Part shown: positions 35,643 through 42,945 of the stretch, piece after piece
Position numbering within the stretch: position 1 is the first letter of the stretch
How the letters are laid out: each line of letters starts with the position of its first letter
DNA from: an uncultured Lachnospiraceae bacterium
Lineage (GTDB): Bacteria; Bacillota; Clostridia; Lachnospirales; Lachnospiraceae
Direction: 5' to 3'
NCBI GenBank assembly: GCA_910585825.1
Contig: CAJUEY010000005.1
Location: forward strand, 53,799-117,798
Length of the DNA stretch: 64,000 nucleotides
Position numbers and translations under genes: made by a program
Notes under the pieces: generated by a model
Databases searched by the model: none
What the model saw: the letters and a program-made list of their open reading frames with translations, nothing else
Told to the model about the DNA's origin: nothing

Positions 35643-35822
35643 ATGTCAATTTGTCCAAAAAACAAATCTTCCAAAGGAAGAAGAGATAAAAGAAGAGCAA
35701 ATTGGAAAATGACTGCTCCAACATTAGTAAAATGCAGCAAATGCGGCGAATTAATGATGCCTCACAGAGTTTGCAAAAACTGTGGTTCTTACAATAAAAA
35801 GGAGATCATTCCACAGGACTAA
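35643..35822 (+). CDS. rpmF: 50S ribosomal protein bL32
   Basis: This 59-residue protein is bL32. It opens with MSICPKNKSSKGRRDKRRA and continues ANWKMTAPTLVKC. Two zinc-binding pairs are intact: CSKCG near residue 31 and CKNCG near 44, so it is the zinc-containing form. An excellent AAGGAGGTG lies 6 bases upstream. It follows the DUF177 gene with a 3-base gap and is closed by a strong terminator at 35844. Confidence 0.98.
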   Translation: MSICPKNKSSKGRRDKRRANWKMTAPTLVKCSKCGELMMPHRVCKNCGSYNKKEIIPQD

Positions 35823-35843
35823 TTCAATATGCAGTAGAGCGAG

Positions 35844-35882
35844 CCGGGAGTTTGACCTGAAAGTCAGATTCCCGGATTTTTT
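35844..35882 (+). terminator. Intrinsic terminator of DUF177-rpmF
   Basis: CCGGGA (35844-35849) pairs with TCCCGG (35870-35875), with an inner TGAC/GTCA pairing, followed by ATTTTTTC. It is a strong rho-independent terminator 22 bases after rpmF. Confidence 0.88.
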
Positions 35883-35943
35883 CTTATTGGAAATCCCTTT
35901 GCAATTACCCTATAGGCAATTTACACAATAGTGAATCCGCTTT

Positions 35944-35965
35944 ATTTTGTGAATATTCACAAAAT
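35944..35965. promoter_or_regulatory. Perfect 22-bp palindrome upstream of the CarD-like gene
   Basis: A 22-base perfect palindrome with no loop has core TTGTGAATATTCACAA (35947-35962). It sits 22 bases before the -35 of the CarD-like gene promoter. Symmetry of this length suggests a dimeric regulator site. It resembles Rex and CRP/FNR sites but has N4 between TTGTGA and TCACAA, which matches neither standard spacing. Confidence 0.5.
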
Positions 35966-35987
35966 TTTTAAAAAATAATAAAAAATA

Positions 35988-36017
35988 CTGACAAAACAAA
36001 AGAAATTGTGATAAAAT
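35988..36017 (+). promoter_or_regulatory. Extended -10 promoter ahead of the CarD-like gene
   Basis: CTGACA (35988-35993), an 18-base spacer and TAAAAT (36012-36017) preceded by TGA form an extended -10 promoter. Transcription would start near 36024, about 170 bases before the gene and before a terminator hairpin at 36043. Confidence 0.6.
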
Positions 36018-36042
36018 AAAAAGGACGAAGAGTATAGATGAG

Positions 36043-36077
36043 ATCCGTTATGCTCATTGTGAGCAGCGGATTTTTTT
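36043..36077 (+). terminator. Intrinsic terminator inside the leader of the CarD-like gene
   Basis: ATCCG (36043-36047) and TGCTCA (36051-36056) pair with TGAGCA (36060-36065) and CGGAT (36067-36071), followed by a run of seven T. It lies about 20 bases after the predicted transcription start. RNA from the promoter at 35988 would therefore end at about 55 bases unless read-through occurs. From 36078 to 36180 there are two weaker hairpins and nothing else. Confidence 0.7.
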
Positions 36078-36190
36078 ATCTTAGGGGAAATTGCTTTGCA
36101 ATATTTTTTCGTTCATAGGAGAGTGAAATGCAAAAGGGCTTACTCATTTTGCTATTTTATTAAGTCTGCAGCAAAGTAAGGAGGTAAAAT

Positions 36191-36694
36191 ATGTTTGCGA
36201 TAGGAGAATATATTGTGTATGGGAATACGGGTGTCTGCAAAGTTACCGAGACTACGAAAATGGCGGCTCCCGGAACAAAGGATGACAGATTATATTATAC
36301 ATTAGAACCGGTCTATGACAAAGGATGCCGTTTATTTACGCCCGTGGATAATCAGAAGGTGAAGATGCGTCCGATACTGACAAAACAGGAAGCAGATGAT
36401 CTGATCGGCAGGATCAAGGAAATTGATACGCTGTGGGTGAAGGATGAGAAGAACCGGGAAGAAATTTACAAAGAAGCAATCCGTACTTGTAATTGTGAAG
36501 AATGGATTCGTATCATCAAAACATTATATTTAAGGAAAAAGGCAAGATTAGAAGCTGGTAAGAAAGTAACCAGCAGCGATGCGAAATATCTGCATCTGGC
36601 GGAAGAGAGTCTTTATGGAGAGCTTTCCATTGTTTTGGGAGTTCCTAAGAATGAAATGGAAGATTTCATTTTCAAAAAGGTGGAGAAAGTCTGA
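36191..36694 (+). CDS. CarD-family transcriptional regulator
   Basis: The 167-residue protein has an N-terminal CarD/TRCF RNA-polymerase interaction domain (residues 1-60: FAIGEYIVYGNTGVCKV, then YYTLEPVY and RLFTPVDN). The C-terminal half is helical (about 75-167). CarD proteins bind the RNA polymerase beta subunit and stabilise open promoter complexes, often at rRNA and translation genes. AAGGAGG lies 7 bases upstream of the ATG. The gene sits behind a promoter, a leader terminator and a long palindrome, so its own expression looks tightly controlled. Confidence 0.9.
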   Translation: MFAIGEYIVYGNTGVCKVTETTKMAAPGTKDDRLYYTLEPVYDKGCRLFTPVDNQKVKMRPILTKQEADDLIGRIKEIDTLWVKDEKNREEIYKEAIRTCNCEEWIRIIKTLYLRKKARLEAGKKVTSSDAKYLHLAEESLYGELSIVLGVPKNEMEDFIFKKVEKV

Positions 36695-36699
36695 ATTTG

Positions 36700-36727
36700 T
36701 TGTATCATTATTTATAATGTGATACAA
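36700..36727. terminator. Inverted repeat between the CarD-like gene and mscL
   Basis: TTGTATCA (36700-36707) pairs with TGATACAA (36720-36727), with a further TTAT/ATAA inside. There is no T run after it, so it is only a possible weak terminator or RNA-stability element. Confidence 0.35.
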
Positions 36728-36773
36728 TCATCTACGAGCCGGTGGGGCTACAAAGGATGAAAGGACAAAAGAC

Positions 36774-37229
36774 ATGAAGAAAAAATCAGGACTGATTGAG
36801 GAATTTAAGAAATTTATTATGCGCGGCAATGTCATGGATATGGCAGTCGGCGTTATCGTCGGCGGGGCATTTACCGCAATCGTAACTTCTTTGAACCAGG
36901 ACATTTTAACGCCGATCTTAGGTATTTTCGGCGGAATGGATTTCTCAAATCTGTTTGTGAAACTGGGCAGTGCAGAGGGAGCGCCGATTTTGGCATATGG
37001 AAATTTTATTACGGCAGTGATTAATTTCCTGATTACGGCGTTTGTGATTTTTATATTGGTCAAAAGCATAAATGTACTGAATGATCGTTTATCAAAGAAA
37101 GAAGAAGAGCCCAAGGAAGCGCCTACGACGAAACAGTGTCCCTATTGTCTGAATGAGATTCCTATTGGAGCGACGCGTTGTGGATACTGTACGTCTGTGT
37201 TGACAGAGCGGGCGGACGCGGAAGAGTAG
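36774..37229 (+). CDS. mscL: Large-conductance mechanosensitive channel MscL with zinc-ribbon tail
   Basis: MscL is a homopentameric emergency valve opened by membrane tension on hypo-osmotic shock. Residues 8-30 are the conserved first helix (FIMRGNVMDMAVGVIVGGAFTAIV, key GNVMDMAVGVIVGGAF). The second membrane helix spans about 75-100 (NFLITAFVIFILVKSIN). After the cytoplasmic helix the protein does not end but carries CPYC-N12-CGYC (residues about 121-140), a zinc-ribbon-like tail absent from E. coli MscL. Total length is 151. The gene stands alone, with a hairpin at 37251 following. Confidence 0.96.
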   Translation: MKKKSGLIEEFKKFIMRGNVMDMAVGVIVGGAFTAIVTSLNQDILTPILGIFGGMDFSNLFVKLGSAEGAPILAYGNFITAVINFLITAFVIFILVKSINVLNDRLSKKEEEPKEAPTTKQCPYCLNEIPIGATRCGYCTSVLTERADAEE

Positions 37230-37250
37230 CAGAAGAATGAAATAAGCAAT

Positions 37251-37291
37251 ATTCTGACATATTTGATTTGGAAGAATGAATATGTCGGGAT
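37251..37291 (+). terminator. Likely terminator after mscL
   Basis: A stem of about 13 pairs (37251-37263 with 37279-37291, including G-T pairs; GACATATT pairs with AATATGTC) is followed by the T-rich ATTTTAATATGTTTTTT. It lies 22 bases after mscL. Confidence 0.55.
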
Positions 37292-37335
37292 ATTTTAATA
37301 TGTTTTTTGTAATTGAACTTATAGGAATAAATTTA

Positions 37336-37379
37336 ATTAATAATGTTTTAAAACATTATTAATATTCGCAGTGTATAAT
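37336..37379 (+). promoter_or_regulatory. 28-bp perfect palindrome over the promoter of the small membrane protein gene
   Basis: Bases 37336-37363 are a perfect 28-base palindrome centred on GTTTTAAAAC. A perfect TATAAT -10 lies at 37374-37379, so the -35 position (about 37351-37356) falls inside the right half of the palindrome and no -35 hexamer is visible. This arrangement suggests an operator controlling the promoter. The palindrome is certain; the regulator is unknown. Confidence 0.5.
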
Positions 37380-37440
37380 AATAGTTTATAGAAAGGGAAT
37401 CCCGGTAAATAATGAAATAGAAAAAGGAGGAGAATGCAAT

Positions 37441-37713
37441 ATGGCATATGAAAAGATGAAGAAAATAAGTAATATTTTATTCGCTGTATGGACGATAATT
37501 GTATATGCACTGGGTTTGTGTTTTCTTATTTCGCCGGATGTTTTTATAAAACATTGTTCTGGTGCAGCATTCGTCGTCTATGGTGTTTTAGCCCTTATTA
37601 TAAAATGTCTGGAAGACAAGTATAATCCGGAGAGAAGTTTTGGTAAACTATCCAAAATTGCTACAGGCATCTTCATTGTATTAATAATTATCAGATGTAT
37701 TTTCATTACATAA
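37441..37713 (+). CDS. Small membrane protein of unknown function
   Basis: The 90-residue product has three predicted membrane helices (ILFAVWTIIVYALGLCFLI, then AAFVVYGVLALIIK, then IATGIFIVLIIIRCIFI). A short hydrophilic loop, CLEDKYNPERSFGKLS, lies between the second and third helix. AGGAGG lies 9 bases before the ATG. It is monocistronic behind the palindromic control region at 37336. I do not recognise a family. Confidence 0.75.
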   Translation: MAYEKMKKISNILFAVWTIIVYALGLCFLISPDVFIKHCSGAAFVVYGVLALIIKCLEDKYNPERSFGKLSKIATGIFIVLIIIRCIFIT

Positions 37714-37746
37714 TTTTCAATTTCGGAATAAATAAATCGAAAATTA

Positions 37747-37775
37747 TTGCAGGATACCGGCAGGTGTGCTACAAT
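37747..37775 (+). promoter_or_regulatory. Promoter of the riboswitch-folT unit
   Basis: TTGCAG (37747-37752), a 17-base spacer and TACAAT (37770-37775), with an extended TGC just before the -10, place the transcription start about 10 bases before the riboswitch. Confidence 0.65.
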
Positions 37776-37791
37776 AAATTCCGTCGAAAAA

Positions 37792-37889
37792 AGCAGAGTA
37801 GGACCCAATGCGTTAAGTGTCATGTGAACGGGGAGTTGTCACATGAACGAAAAGCACGTCTTGCGGTATGGGGTCCGCATCCCGCTGCT
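37792..37889 (+). promoter_or_regulatory. Tetrahydrofolate (THF-I) riboswitch
   Basis: The conserved parts of the THF riboswitch are present in order: P1 AGCAG (37792) pairing with CTGCT (37885-37889), GCGTTAAGTGT (37810-37820), P2 CATGTGA pairing with TCACATG (37821-37827 with 37839-37845), GGGGAGTTGTC (37830-37840), ACGAAAAG (37847-37854), CTTGCGGTAT (37860-37869) and GGGTCCGCATCCCGCTGCT. It sits directly upstream of folT, the classic target, where folate binding reduces expression. Between it and the gene are a GTACC-GTCT-GGTAC hairpin and a GCAG/CTGC pairing that could involve the GGAGG before folT. Confidence 0.93.
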
Positions 37890-37984
37890 GTATTATAAAG
37901 GTGGTTGACCTTCTTGCAGTAGCATCTGTACCGTCTGGTACGATCGACAATTATGTCCGTGCTGCGGAGGAAAGGAGGAAAACC

Positions 37985-38494
37985 ATGCATACAAAAATGA
38001 ATGTAAGATCTGTTTCCGTCATCGGAATTTTGGTTGCTATGGAGATCATACTGGCTCGTTTTTCCATACATACATGGAATATCAAAATCGGGTTTAGTTT
38101 TGTTCCCGTTGTTGTGGCAGCCATTCTTTATGGCCCGATTGCGGGAGGACTGGTAGGAGCGATCGGTGACGTGATCAGCGCAATATTGTTTCCGGTAGGG
38201 GCTTATTTTCCAGGATTTACCCTGACGGCATTTTTAACCGGAGCTATATTCGGCTGGTTCTTTCGTAAGAAAGTGTCCGTATTGAATGTCGTTCTTTCGG
38301 TATTGACTGCACAGATTCTGATCAGTCAGTTTTTGAACACGTATTGGATTTCGTTTTTATACGGAAGTCCGTACGGACTGCTCTTTATGACCAGAATCTA
38401 TCAGACAGTTGGAATGAGCATTGTACAGATTGCCAGTATACTTTTGATTGACAAGAAACTGATCCCTGTATTGAGAAGACAGGAAGAATTATAA
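37985..38494 (+). CDS. folT: Folate ECF transporter substrate-binding subunit FolT
   Basis: FolT is the membrane S component that captures folate and works with the shared EcfA-EcfA'-EcfT module (not in this window). The ATG at 37985 has AAAGGAGG 6 bases upstream; a longer frame would run into the riboswitch. The 169-residue protein has about six membrane helices and the S-component pattern IGILVAMEIILARF near residue 12, followed by FSFVPVVVAAILYGPIAGGLVGAIGD. The FPVGAYFPGFTLTAFLTGAIFGWFF segment is typical of this group. The THF riboswitch upstream supports a folate substrate. Confidence 0.95.
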   Translation: MHTKMNVRSVSVIGILVAMEIILARFSIHTWNIKIGFSFVPVVVAAILYGPIAGGLVGAIGDVISAILFPVGAYFPGFTLTAFLTGAIFGWFFRKKVSVLNVVLSVLTAQILISQFLNTYWISFLYGSPYGLLFMTRIYQTVGMSIVQIASILLIDKKLIPVLRRQEEL

Positions 38495-38528
38495 TTATGA
38501 AGAATTAGAAAGTGATAAAAAAATATTA

Positions 38529-38610
38529 TGCTGCTTGAAATGATTTTTATCAAGCAGCAATTTCAGACAAAGATTTTCTGCCAATAGATTTTATTCTATT
38601 GGCAGTTTTT
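38529..38610 (+). terminator. Two hairpins terminating folT
   Basis: The first hairpin is a 9-bp stem TGCTGCTTG/CAAGCAGCA (38529-38559) with a weak T run. The second is a perfect 11-bp stem CTGCCAATAGA/TCTATTGGCAG (38578-38605) followed by TTTTT, a strong terminator. From 38611 to 38796 the sequence is very AT-rich and I see no gene or clear promoter. Confidence 0.85.
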
Positions 38611-38809
38611 ATAATATTTATTTATATTATTTACAAATATAGTTTTCTGCTATTGCATCTAAGAAAGCAAAGTGATAAAATAAAATATCAATAGATTAAT
38701 TTATATATATAAAGAATTATTAAGAAATGTTACCATATAAATTAATTTTATTGATGTATCCTGTAAGGAGATGCAAAAATAATAATTTAAATTTTATAGG
38801 AGGATGTAT

Positions 38810-39649
38810 ATGAAAAAAAATAATATTTCTATTCTGTTAGCTATACTGTGCTTACTTGGTACGATTTTTATGTATCCCGCATCCGTATCTGCCGGTCAGA
38901 TGCCAAAAGCGATTACAGTCAGCCACAAAACGCTTACCCTGTATGCCGGAGAATCAGAGTCTCTCCAGGTTACGTCCGTAAAGCCTGAAGATGCATCCAA
39001 GAAGGTAATCTGGAAATCGAAAAATAAAAAGGTTGCATCTGTTACAGCAAAAGGCGAGGTAGTGGCGAAAAAAGCCGGAAAAACAGAGATTATTGCAGTA
39101 TCAAAGAAGAATGCAAAAATCAGAAAAAGCATAAAGGTGATTGTAAAACAGAAGCCTAAGCAGGTAGAAAAAGAGATTGCAGTAAACGGCGGAATCTATA
39201 ACATAAATAATTACGGAATACATTTTCTCTCTGCATTTCAAAAAAGCGTGCCGGAGTTTTATAAATCCGGCAAGAAGAATTATAAAGTCATCCGTACCAA
39301 AAAAGACTACAAAAGACTCATTGCTGATTTTAAGAAAAATGGCTGTACAGACAACAAAAATACATTCCTTGCATCCTATGCCAATACAAAATTTAAAGAT
39401 AATTGTCTGCTGTTATTGAAATGTTCATTAAATTATCCGGTAAACCAGAGAGTGATAGGATTCCAGACAAAATTTGACAAATCCGGCAAGCTGTATGGAG
39501 AAGTTGCCGTACAATATCAGGATATAAGAGATCCCGGTCTTAATTATCCCACAGTAATGCAAGACAATGTCATAGTCCTGCAGCTGGACAAAAAAGATGC
39601 CGGAATGATCGATTATTTCAAAATACGGCATATGCCATACCAAGAATAA
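38810..39649 (+). CDS. Secreted protein with bacterial Ig-like (Big_2) domain
   Basis: The ATG at 38810 has TAGGAGG 6 bases upstream; the ATG at 38804 overlaps that site. The protein of 279 residues starts with a signal peptide (MKKNNISILLAILCLLG..., cleavage expected after PASVSA). A Big_2 domain at about 35-113 carries the hallmark TLTLYAGESESLQV, VIWKSKNKKVASVTAKGEVVAKKAGK (key WKSKNKKVASV) and the repeated valine endings. The remaining 160 residues are Lys-rich and unlike anything I recognise. There is no sortase signal or membrane anchor, so it is probably released or held by charge to the wall. No neighbour hints at its partner. Confidence 0.85.
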   Translation: MKKNNISILLAILCLLGTIFMYPASVSAGQMPKAITVSHKTLTLYAGESESLQVTSVKPEDASKKVIWKSKNKKVASVTAKGEVVAKKAGKTEIIAVSKKNAKIRKSIKVIVKQKPKQVEKEIAVNGGIYNINNYGIHFLSAFQKSVPEFYKSGKKNYKVIRTKKDYKRLIADFKKNGCTDNKNTFLASYANTKFKDNCLLLLKCSLNYPVNQRVIGFQTKFDKSGKLYGEVAVQYQDIRDPGLNYPTVMQDNVIVLQLDKKDAGMIDYFKIRHMPYQE

Positions 39650-39739
39650 TCCAAAACAAAAAGATGATCTCTAAATATTTATTTGACTCAGAAAACCCAC
39701 AACTGAAATATCATATATTGTAAAAAGCTGCAAAACCCA

Positions 39740-39829
39740 GCCCGGGGGCAGTAAAAATATATTGAGAGCAAGACCTTGTGACCGCAGGGAACACAGTCTG
39801 CGAACAATATATTTTTACTGCCCCCGGGC
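39740..39829. repeat. 25-bp perfect inverted repeat with 40-base loop
   Basis: Left arm 39740-39764 and right arm 39805-39829 are exact reverse complements over 25 bases. The outer ends are GC-rich (GCCCGGGGGCAGTA) and the inner ends AT-rich. The 40-base loop itself contains a CGCAG/CTGCG pairing. The element lies in a 322-base gene-free stretch between the Ig-like protein and uppP, which otherwise shows only the uppP promoter. No long T run follows on either strand and no ORF spans it. Confidence 0.9.
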
Positions 39830-39911
39830 GTGCTTTTCCCCAACATTTTCAAATACACATATTCCATACTCCCGGATGTAAGTTTTCTCCCCACTTCTTT
39901 TTTTCTATCGG

Positions 39912-39940
39912 TTGAAATAAAATGAAAAAAGAGATAAGAT
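39912..39940 (+). promoter_or_regulatory. Promoter of uppP
   Basis: TTGAAA (39912-39917), a 17-base spacer and TAAGAT (39935-39940) lie 32 bases before the ATG. Confidence 0.6.
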
Positions 39941-39971
39941 AGAACAAGAATAATATGATTTGGAGGATGAT

Positions 39972-40805
39972 ATGTTAGAATTGTTAAAAGCGGTGTTTTT
40001 CGGAATTGTAGAGGGCATTACGGAGTGGCTTCCCATCAGCAGTACAGGTCATTTGATCCTGTTAAATGAATTTATCAGCCTGGATGTAACGGAAGACTTT
40101 TTCAGTATGTTTGAAGTAGTCATTCAGTTAGGAGCAATTCTGGCAGTGGTACTGTTATTCTGGAAAGAAATATGGCCGTTTTCCGCCAAAGAGAAGTACT
40201 GCATCAAACAGGATACTTTTCTTATGTGGTTTAAAATCGTAGTTGCCTGTATTCCGGCGGCAGTCGTAGAAATCTTATTCGGCGATGTAATTGAAGAACT
40301 GTTTTATAACTATATCGTAATTGCGCTGGCTCTGATTGTTTTTGGAATCGCTTTTATCCTGATTGAGAACAAAAATCAAAGAAAGCGTCCCAGAATGGAT
40401 TCCATTGCAGACATTACATGGATGACGGCCTTCTGGATTGGCATGTTTCAGCTGATTGCGGCAGTATTTCCGGGAACGAGCCGTTCCGGTGCGACGATTT
40501 TGGGCGGAATTCTGTTAGGCGTATCCAGAAGCGTGGCGGCGGAATTTACGTTTTTCCTGGCAATTCCGGTGATGTTTGGCGCAAGTCTGATGAAGGTTTT
40601 GAAATTCGGATTTGTATTTTCTTCCACAGAACTGGTGATTCTTATCATTGGAATGATAACGGCTTTTCTGGTATCCCTTGTGGTAATCCGGTTTTTGATG
40701 GGATACATTAAAAAACATGATTTCAAGGTGTTTGGCTGGTATCGGATTGTACTTGGCATACTGGTGCTTGTTTATTTTACAATGATTCAGCCCCATGCCT
40801 TATAA
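39972..40805 (+). CDS. uppP: Undecaprenyl-diphosphatase UppP (BacA)
   Basis: UppP removes a phosphate from undecaprenyl diphosphate outside the membrane, recycling the lipid carrier for cell wall synthesis and giving bacitracin tolerance. The ATG at 39972 has GGAGG 5 bases upstream. The 277-residue protein has about eight membrane segments. Signature motifs are EGITEWLPISSTGHL near residue 14 and PGTSRSGATILGGILLG near 165, with the catalytic Ser and Arg intact. It is monocistronic behind the promoter at 39912, with glgX 49 bases downstream. Confidence 0.97.
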   Translation: MLELLKAVFFGIVEGITEWLPISSTGHLILLNEFISLDVTEDFFSMFEVVIQLGAILAVVLLFWKEIWPFSAKEKYCIKQDTFLMWFKIVVACIPAAVVEILFGDVIEELFYNYIVIALALIVFGIAFILIENKNQRKRPRMDSIADITWMTAFWIGMFQLIAAVFPGTSRSGATILGGILLGVSRSVAAEFTFFLAIPVMFGASLMKVLKFGFVFSSTELVILIIGMITAFLVSLVVIRFLMGYIKKHDFKVFGWYRIVLGILVLVYFTMIQPHAL

Positions 40806-40854
40806 TTGGCAAATGGCAGTTACAGTATTTAGTTTAAGATAAAGGAGAATTGAT

Positions 40855-42945
40855 ATGAAAGGTGTTTTACCGGAATCAAAATTTCATTTGATACCATTGG
40901 GAGAGATTGAAGGATTTAAAGTGCGGCCCGGACTTTATGAAATTAATGGAGCGACGGCGATTCCCGGCGGAGTGAATTTTACGATTCATTCCCATCAGGC
41001 TACCGGCTGTGAGCTGTTACTGTTTCACAGAAAAGAAGAAGAGCCTTATGCCGTTTTGCCCTTTCCGGACAATTACAGAGTAGGAAACGTTTTTTCTATG
41101 ATTGTATTCGGACTCCAAATTGAGGAATTTGAATACGCATATCGCGTAGACGGGCCGTATTGTCCCGAAAAGGGACTGCGCTTTGACAAGAAAAATATTT
41201 TGCTGGATCCTTATGCAAAAGCGGTTACGGGACAGAGTGTCTGGGGAGAAAAGACCAGCAGAGAAGAGAATCCCTATCATGCCAGAGTCGTCCGGGATGA
41301 TTTTGACTGGGAAGACGCCAAACCTTTGCTGACGCCTTTGGAGGATACGGTTATCTATGAGATGCACGTTAGAGGTTTTACCAGAGACGATTCCTCCGGT
41401 GTGGAATTTCCGGGCACCTTTGCGGGAATTTCCGAAAAAATCCCGTATCTGAAGGAGCTTGGTGTTACGGCGGTGGAGCTGATGCCGATTTTTGAGTTTG
41501 ACGAGTTAAAGGATGCAAGGGAATATCAGGGAAATCAGCTTTTAAATTACTGGGGATATAATACCGTCAGCTTTTTTGCACCCAATACCAGTTATGCTGC
41601 GGGAACAGAATACAATCAGGAAGGAAATGAATTGAAAAAGCTGATTAAGCAGCTCCATGAAAACGGACTGGAGGTCTATCTGGACGTGGTGTTTAACCAT
41701 ACAGCGGAAGGCAATGAGGACGGTCCGGTGATTTCTTTTAAGGGGTTGGATAACCAGATTTATTACATTCTCACGCCGGATGGATATTATTATAATTTCA
41801 GCGGCTGCGGCAATACTTTAAACTGTAATCATCCCATTGTGCAGCAGATGATTATGGAATGCCTGAGGCATTGGGTGATTAATTACCGGATTGACGGATT
41901 CCGTTTCGACCTTGCAAGTATTCTTGGACGAAATGAAGACGGTTCTCCCATGAGCAAACCGCCTCTTCTGCAGTCGCTTGCATTTGATCCTATCCTTGGA
42001 AACGTCAAATTAATTGCAGAGGCCTGGGATGCCGGCGGACTTTATCAGGTGGGCAATTTCCCTTCCTGGAATCGATGGCTGGAGTGGAACGGGAAATACA
42101 GAGATGATATGCGTTCCTTTTTGAAAGGAGACTGCGGCAGGGCGGATACGGCAGTGACCAGAATTTTCGGTTCGGCAGATCTTTATGAAGAACGGCATGG
42201 CTGCAATGCCTCTGTGAATTTTATCACCTGCCACGACGGATTTACGCTGTATGATCTTTATGCTTACAATGAGAAACACAATGAGGCCAATGGCTGGAAT
42301 AATTCTGACGGAGCCAATGACAATGCCTGCTGGAACTGCGGCATAGAAGGAGAGACGCAGGATGAGGAAATCATGCGTCTCCGTATCCGCATGATGAAGA
42401 ATGCAGCTGCCGTGCTTTTATTCAGCCGGGGAGTGCCCATGTTTCTGGCGGGAGATGAATTTGGAAATACACAATTCGGCAATAACAATCCCTATTGTCA
42501 GGACAATATCATTTCCTGGCTGGACTGGAGTCTGTTAGAGAAAAATCATTCGGTCTTTGATTTTTTTAAATATATGATTGCATTTCGCAAAAAGCATGAC
42601 CCTATCCGCAAACATACGGCAACCAGCAGCTTTGGTTTTCCGGAAATGAGCGCTCATGACGTCAATGCATGGGAATGTAATTTCAGAGGAGATTCCCATT
42701 ATATCGGCATTATGTATGCAGGACGCACCAATGGGGCGGACGACTGTGTTTACCTTGCAGTAAATACATACTGGGAGGATTTGCAGCTGAATCTGCCGAA
42801 ACTGCCGTTGGGAAAAGCATGGTTTTTGCAGGCGGATACCTTTGAAGAAGAAAGTGTGCTGCCAAAGCCTGTAAGCGTGGGAGAAAGCGCCAAAATCCGG
42901 GCGCGTTCCGTTATGGTTTTTCAGGTAGGAACGATATATGAATAA
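40855..42945 (+). CDS. glgX: Glycogen debranching enzyme GlgX (GH13 isoamylase type)
   Basis: It hydrolyses alpha-1,6 branches in phosphorylase-trimmed glycogen. Residues about 20-115 are a CBM48 domain, followed by the GH13 catalytic barrel. Conserved regions are VYLDVVFNHTAEGN (region I), GFRFDLASILG with the nucleophile Asp (II), LIAEAWD with the acid Glu (III) and FITCHDGFTLYDL with the transition-state Asp (IV). Length 696 matches GlgX/TreX. AAAGGAG lies 10 bases upstream. The 3' end overlaps the DNA glycosylase gene by 8 bases. Confidence 0.95.
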   Translation: MKGVLPESKFHLIPLGEIEGFKVRPGLYEINGATAIPGGVNFTIHSHQATGCELLLFHRKEEEPYAVLPFPDNYRVGNVFSMIVFGLQIEEFEYAYRVDGPYCPEKGLRFDKKNILLDPYAKAVTGQSVWGEKTSREENPYHARVVRDDFDWEDAKPLLTPLEDTVIYEMHVRGFTRDDSSGVEFPGTFAGISEKIPYLKELGVTAVELMPIFEFDELKDAREYQGNQLLNYWGYNTVSFFAPNTSYAAGTEYNQEGNELKKLIKQLHENGLEVYLDVVFNHTAEGNEDGPVISFKGLDNQIYYILTPDGYYYNFSGCGNTLNCNHPIVQQMIMECLRHWVINYRIDGFRFDLASILGRNEDGSPMSKPPLLQSLAFDPILGNVKLIAEAWDAGGLYQVGNFPSWNRWLEWNGKYRDDMRSFLKGDCGRADTAVTRIFGSADLYEERHGCNASVNFITCHDGFTLYDLYAYNEKHNEANGWNNSDGANDNACWNCGIEGETQDEEIMRLRIRMMKNAAAVLLFSRGVPMFLAGDEFGNTQFGNNNPYCQDNIISWLDWSLLEKNHSVFDFFKYMIAFRKKHDPIRKHTATSSFGFPEMSAHDVNAWECNFRGDSHYIGIMYAGRTNGADDCVYLAVNTYWEDLQLNLPKLPLGKAWFLQADTFEEESVLPKPVSVGESAKIRARSVMVFQVGTIYE

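Noticed and set aside
35944..35965. Palindrome taken as a Rex or CRP/FNR site
   Set aside because: Half-sites TTGTGA/TCACAA are separated by 4 bases; CRP needs TGTGA-N6-TCACA and Rex an 18-base TTGTGAA-N4-TTCACAA. Kept only as an unassigned operator.
37868..37984. Longer N-terminus for FolT
   Set aside because: The extension translates riboswitch bases; the ATG at 37985 has its own AAAGGAGG.
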